Positions 61,509 to 64,000 of a stretch of DNA of 64,000 nt are shown one piece after another (within the stretch, counting starts at the first letter, position 1; each line of letters opens with the position of its first letter). The translations under genes were made by a program, and so were the position numbers. The DNA comes from JAGLOK01 sp963675575 (lineage in GTDB: Bacteria > Bacillota > Clostridia > Christensenellales > UMGS416), in the NCBI GenBank assembly GCA_963675575.1, contig OY776378.1, positions 62,001 through 126,000 of the forward strand. The letters run 5' to 3'. The notes beneath the pieces are model-generated. The model made no database searches. It saw only the letters and a program-made list of their open reading frames with translations, and was not told the origin of the DNA.

Positions 61509-62396
61509 ATGATTAAACCTATCACAGCAAAGACAGCGTTCATCCAGACGGGAGACCCCGATGCGTGGTTTGGGTGCAAGTATACAATCAATCCCTATCG
61601 CGGCTGCGAGCACCGATGCATATATTGCGACTCGCGCAGTCAGTGCTACGGTGTGGAGGATTTTGATAATACAGTTGAGGCGAAAACAAATTTACCCGAA
61701 CTTTTGCGGCTTGAGCTTGCTAAAAAGAAAAGCAGAGGGATAATGGGCTTCGGCGCGATGAGCGATCCATGGACTTTCGCCGAAAGAAAAATGAAAATCA
61801 CTAAAGAGTGTCTTGAAGTGCTTTGTGAATTTTCATGGCCGGTGCATCTGACAACGAAAAGCGATATGTGTAAAAGGGACATCGATTTGCTCAAGGAGAT
61901 TTCGAAACGCAGTTATTTATGCGTCGCCTTTACTCTGACCACGGCAAATGATGAACTGGCGAAAAAAGTGGAACCATTCGCCCCGCTTCCATCGCAAAGA
62001 CTTAAAGCAATGGAAGTGCTGTCAAAAGCGGGAATCAAAACGGGAACGCTCATGACGCCTATATTGCCTTTTATCGAAGATAACAAAGACGGTATCGAAA
62101 AAGTAATTAATTCAACCCATGACGCCGGAGGGTCATTTAATATTGGGTATTTGGGAATGACGCTAAGAGACCGCCAGCGGGTGTATTACTATAATGCTTT
62201 GGATAAATTTTTTCCTGGGATGCGGGCACTTTACGAGCAAAGCTATGGAGAAAGCTACGGCTGCAGCGCGCAAAATCATAATGATCTTTATGAATTTGCA
62301 AAAAGCAAATGCGAAAAGCTGGGTCTTGTATTTGAGATGAAGAAATTCGAGTATCCTTATAAAAAGAAAGCCGGTGAACAAACCAGCTTTGTATAA
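61509..62396 (+). CDS. Radical SAM protein, spore photoproduct lyase-like (SplB/Rv2578c type)
   Basis: 295 aa. Radical-SAM cluster motif GCEHRCIYCDSR (CxxxCxxC), preceded by WFGCKYTINPYRGC, and LTTKSDMCKRDIDLL, AFTLTTANDE, PILPFIEDN. The N-terminal pattern belongs to the SPL-family proteins of non-sporulating species as well; the C-terminal Cys typical of true spore photoproduct lyase is not obvious. Substrate unknown. Single gene with a short leader. Confidence 0.87.
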   Translation: MIKPITAKTAFIQTGDPDAWFGCKYTINPYRGCEHRCIYCDSRSQCYGVEDFDNTVEAKTNLPELLRLELAKKKSRGIMGFGAMSDPWTFAERKMKITKECLEVLCEFSWPVHLTTKSDMCKRDIDLLKEISKRSYLCVAFTLTTANDELAKKVEPFAPLPSQRLKAMEVLSKAGIKTGTLMTPILPFIEDNKDGIEKVINSTHDAGGSFNIGYLGMTLRDRQRVYYYNALDKFFPGMRALYEQSYGESYGCSAQNHNDLYEFAKSKCEKLGLVFEMKKFEYPYKKKAGEQTSFV

Positions 62397-62447
62397 GAAG
62401 AGTTTGAGATGAATAGACTTGGTTTTAAAAACCGAGTCTATGTTATA

Positions 62448-62675
62448 TCACCATATTTTAAGAAACGAGCGGCTTTTATCGGTGAATGAGCCGACGGATA
62501 TCATAATTATATCTATTATCCACCCTATGCCGAACAGCCCGCCTGTGCATAAATATAATATTCCCGTACCGACTTTACCCACATAAAATCTGTGTATTCC
62601 GAATTCTCCGAGGAAAATAGCGAGCAGTAAAGTAACCATTCTTGATTTTGGTGAATATACCATTGTGTTAGCCAT
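62448..62675 (-). CDS. TM2-domain protein
   Basis: 75 aa. SRMVTLLLAIFLGEFGIHRFYVGK followed by TGILYLCTGGLFGIGWIIDII is the complete TM2 motif: helix, GxHRFY loop, helix and WxxD end. Such short TM2 proteins are widespread and of unknown function. AAGGATT ribosome binding site upstream. It follows the DUF2089 / GDV-repeat genes on the same strand 255 bp away; that gap shows no clear gene. Confidence 0.93.
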   Translation of the reverse strand: MANTMVYSPKSRMVTLLLAIFLGEFGIHRFYVGKVGTGILYLCTGGLFGIGWIIDIIMISVGSFTDKSRSFLKIW

Positions 62676-62929
62676 TTAATAATCCTTTCTTATAGTTATC
62701 TAAAATTAAATTTAAATAAGTTTTCTGCGCATTTCACAAAAGTAGCAGCAACAGCTTTCGTATATTGACGTGCTAATTTTTATTTCATGTTTATGGTAAG
62801 TTTTTGATTTGAAAAACATAATTTTTGCCCTCCGCAAATTAAAGTCAGAGGCTTCGCTTTTTGCATTTATCATCGCATTTCGCGATAGTGTGAATGTGTG
62901 TTCCAAGCGGATGTCTCCTGTGTTAATAA

Positions 62930-63547
62930 TCATTTATTTCCCAGTATCCTTCCTTGCACTTTGCCGAGTATGGAGCCGTGTACCGTTCCATGAACATCGC
63001 CCTTTATAACGCCCATGACAGACCCTTGAACGTCACCGTGCACATCACCGTTTACTACGCCCATTACTGACTGGACATCACCCTTAATATCTCCGCCGAC
63101 TTTGCCCATGACAGATCCTTTTATGTCGCCTTCCACGTCGCCTTTGACTACGCCCATAATATTGCCTTTTACATCTCCCTTGATATCTCCCTGCACTGAG
63201 CCGAAAAGGTTTCCGTGTAGCGAGCCTTTTATATCGCCGTTTACCCGTGCGGTTAAATCTCCCTCATAGTCGCCTTCCACGTCGCCTTCTATAACATGGT
63301 TTTCATTCCAGGCGTCCCTTGCTCCGCTGAAGGCTTCTTCAAGCCCATCGCCGAGCTTTGAAAATGTCGCCCCGAGAGAGGTCCAAAAATCGTTGTTGCC
63401 TCCATCTCCGTAAGAGCGTTCACCTTTTGATTCGGGTTCTGCTTCGCCCATGTCTATTCCCAACTCTTTAAGCTGAGTACGGCACTCTTCTTCTGTGATG
63501 TCGCCTTCTTTGTAAGCTTTTAATATATCGCTTATTTCTTTATTCAT
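62930..63547 (-). CDS. GDV-repeat bactofilin-like protein with SHOCT-type N-terminus
   Basis: 205 aa. N-terminal SHOCT-like helical motif (ISDILKAYKEGDITEEECRT), acidic linker, then from ~85 a strikingly regular series of short repeats: GDVEGDYEGDLTARVNGDI, GSVQGDIKGDVKG, GVVKGDVEGDIKG and on to the end. Most turns read xGDVxGDIxGSVMG. Such (GDx) repeats are expected to form a beta-helix like bactofilins or polymer-forming cytoskeletal proteins. Cytoplasmic. Nine bp downstream of the DUF2089 regulator and therefore its likely partner. Confidence 0.85.
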   Translation of the reverse strand: MNKEISDILKAYKEGDITEEECRTQLKELGIDMGEAEPESKGERSYGDGGNNDFWTSLGATFSKLGDGLEEAFSGARDAWNENHVIEGDVEGDYEGDLTARVNGDIKGSLHGNLFGSVQGDIKGDVKGNIMGVVKGDVEGDIKGSVMGKVGGDIKGDVQSVMGVVNGDVHGDVQGSVMGVIKGDVHGTVHGSILGKVQGRILGNK

Positions 63548-63556
63548 ATTATTACC

Positions 63557-63919
63557 TCACTTTTTCATTGCCGCAATTAGTTGTGCGGCCTCTTCGATTG
63601 AGATTTCCCCAGTTTTAACTTTTTCAAGCATGTCTTTTTCGCTTTCAACATAAAACCCCATTGTTTTAAGAGCTTCGTCGAGACGGCTTTTTACAGTGGG
63701 ATATGATATGCCCAAATCTTTTCCGGTATTTTGTATGTTCCCGCGGTTTTTTAGAAAAACCGTTATAAAATTCATTTGCTTATCATTTAAATTAGAAAAA
63801 GCACCTGATGAAAAATTACCTTCAAGTTTTGTACTGCATGAGGCACATCTAAGCTGGGACACGATATATTCGCCGCCGCACACCGGGCACGCATCGGGAA
63901 TTGGATGTTTTTTCGCCAT
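63557..63919 (-). CDS. DUF2089-family regulator
   Basis: 120 aa. N-terminal zinc ribbon CPVCGGEYIVSQLRCASC, a helix-turn-helix (LNDKQMNFITVFLKNRGNIQ ... LGISYPTVKSRLDEAL) and a C-terminal short helix pair MLEKVKTGEISIEEAAQLIA resembling SHOCT. DUF2089 proteins are thought to regulate genes encoded next to them, here the GDV-repeat protein. GGAGG ribosome binding site upstream of ATG 63919. First gene of the pair. Confidence 0.9.
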   Translation of the reverse strand: MAKKHPIPDACPVCGGEYIVSQLRCASCSTKLEGNFSSGAFSNLNDKQMNFITVFLKNRGNIQNTGKDLGISYPTVKSRLDEALKTMGFYVESEKDMLEKVKTGEISIEEAAQLIAAMKK

Positions 63920-64000
63920 GTTCTTTCCTCCTTTTTCAATCTTACAACAGCATTATATCAAATATATTAATAAAATCAAGGGGAAATATTAAAATAATTA

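Noticed and set aside
62712..62933. A 73-codon minus-strand frame after the GDV-repeat gene
   Set aside because: Low-complexity translation without domain or good composition; overlaps the preceding stop; likely intergenic.

Overview
The window looks like a chromosomal piece of a low-GC Clostridia-type Firmicute. The supporting signs are AT-rich intergenic DNA, GGAGG-type ribosome binding sites, Rho-independent terminators, a YbaB-RecR-DnaX cluster, LytTR/SPOB-type signalling, BlaI/M56 control and a Clostridia-style ATP-PEPCK. I cannot name a genus from the sequence.

1-29.7 kb (mostly minus strand). This part holds a truncated GGDEF protein, pth with a YfcC-type carrier, and two unknown membrane proteins. 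An intact GTP-type PEP carboxykinase is followed directly by a decayed ATP-type one. Next come a BlaI/M56 sensor pair, thioredoxin, a membrane-anchored solute-binding-like protein, a LMW phosphatase with Sua5/YwlC, a DUF554 protein, and a DUF898 gene broken by TGA. Two TetR loci follow, an alpha/beta hydrolase operon and an ABC-2 exporter operon. Their promoters share one design: two GACC/GGTC palindromes, the first on the -35 box. Between them lie an FucI/AraA-like isomerase and a DUF485-ActP-like symporter pair. A GtrA and FAD-oxidoreductase pair closes the arm.

29.7-30.3 kb is a gene-free AT-rich block with five DnaA-box-like 9-mers. It sits at the point where the dominant coding strand switches and 1.2 kb from mnmE-mnmG-rsmG. 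I read it as the probable chromosomal origin (oriC), although dnaA itself is not in view.

30.3-54.6 kb (mostly plus strand). This arm carries two tandem uracil-DNA glycosylases (one without the Fe-S cysteines), mnmE-mnmG-rsmG, dnaX-ybaB-recR, pfkA and lone argJ. It also has Ppx/GppA with a Dabb protein, several lipoproteins (one HEAT-like, one beta-propeller-like), and an esterase split by a one-base frameshift. A NfeD-flotillin-repeat protein operon lies between a SPOB-type histidine kinase and a LytTR response regulator.

54.6-60.5 kb is an accessory, decaying region. It starts with initiator and elongator tRNA-Met and continues with tRNA relics, a covarying palindromic repeat family and long imperfect repeats. 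Two orphan RHS C-terminal tips carry different toxin-like ends, each followed by a putative immunity gene. Both RHS cores are interrupted at the same place by a related ~158-bp element with a conserved hairpin. This is the most unusual feature of the window. 60.5-64 kb returns to ordinary genes: gpmA, an SPL-like radical SAM protein, a TM2 protein, a GDV-repeat bactofilin-like protein and a DUF2089 regulator.
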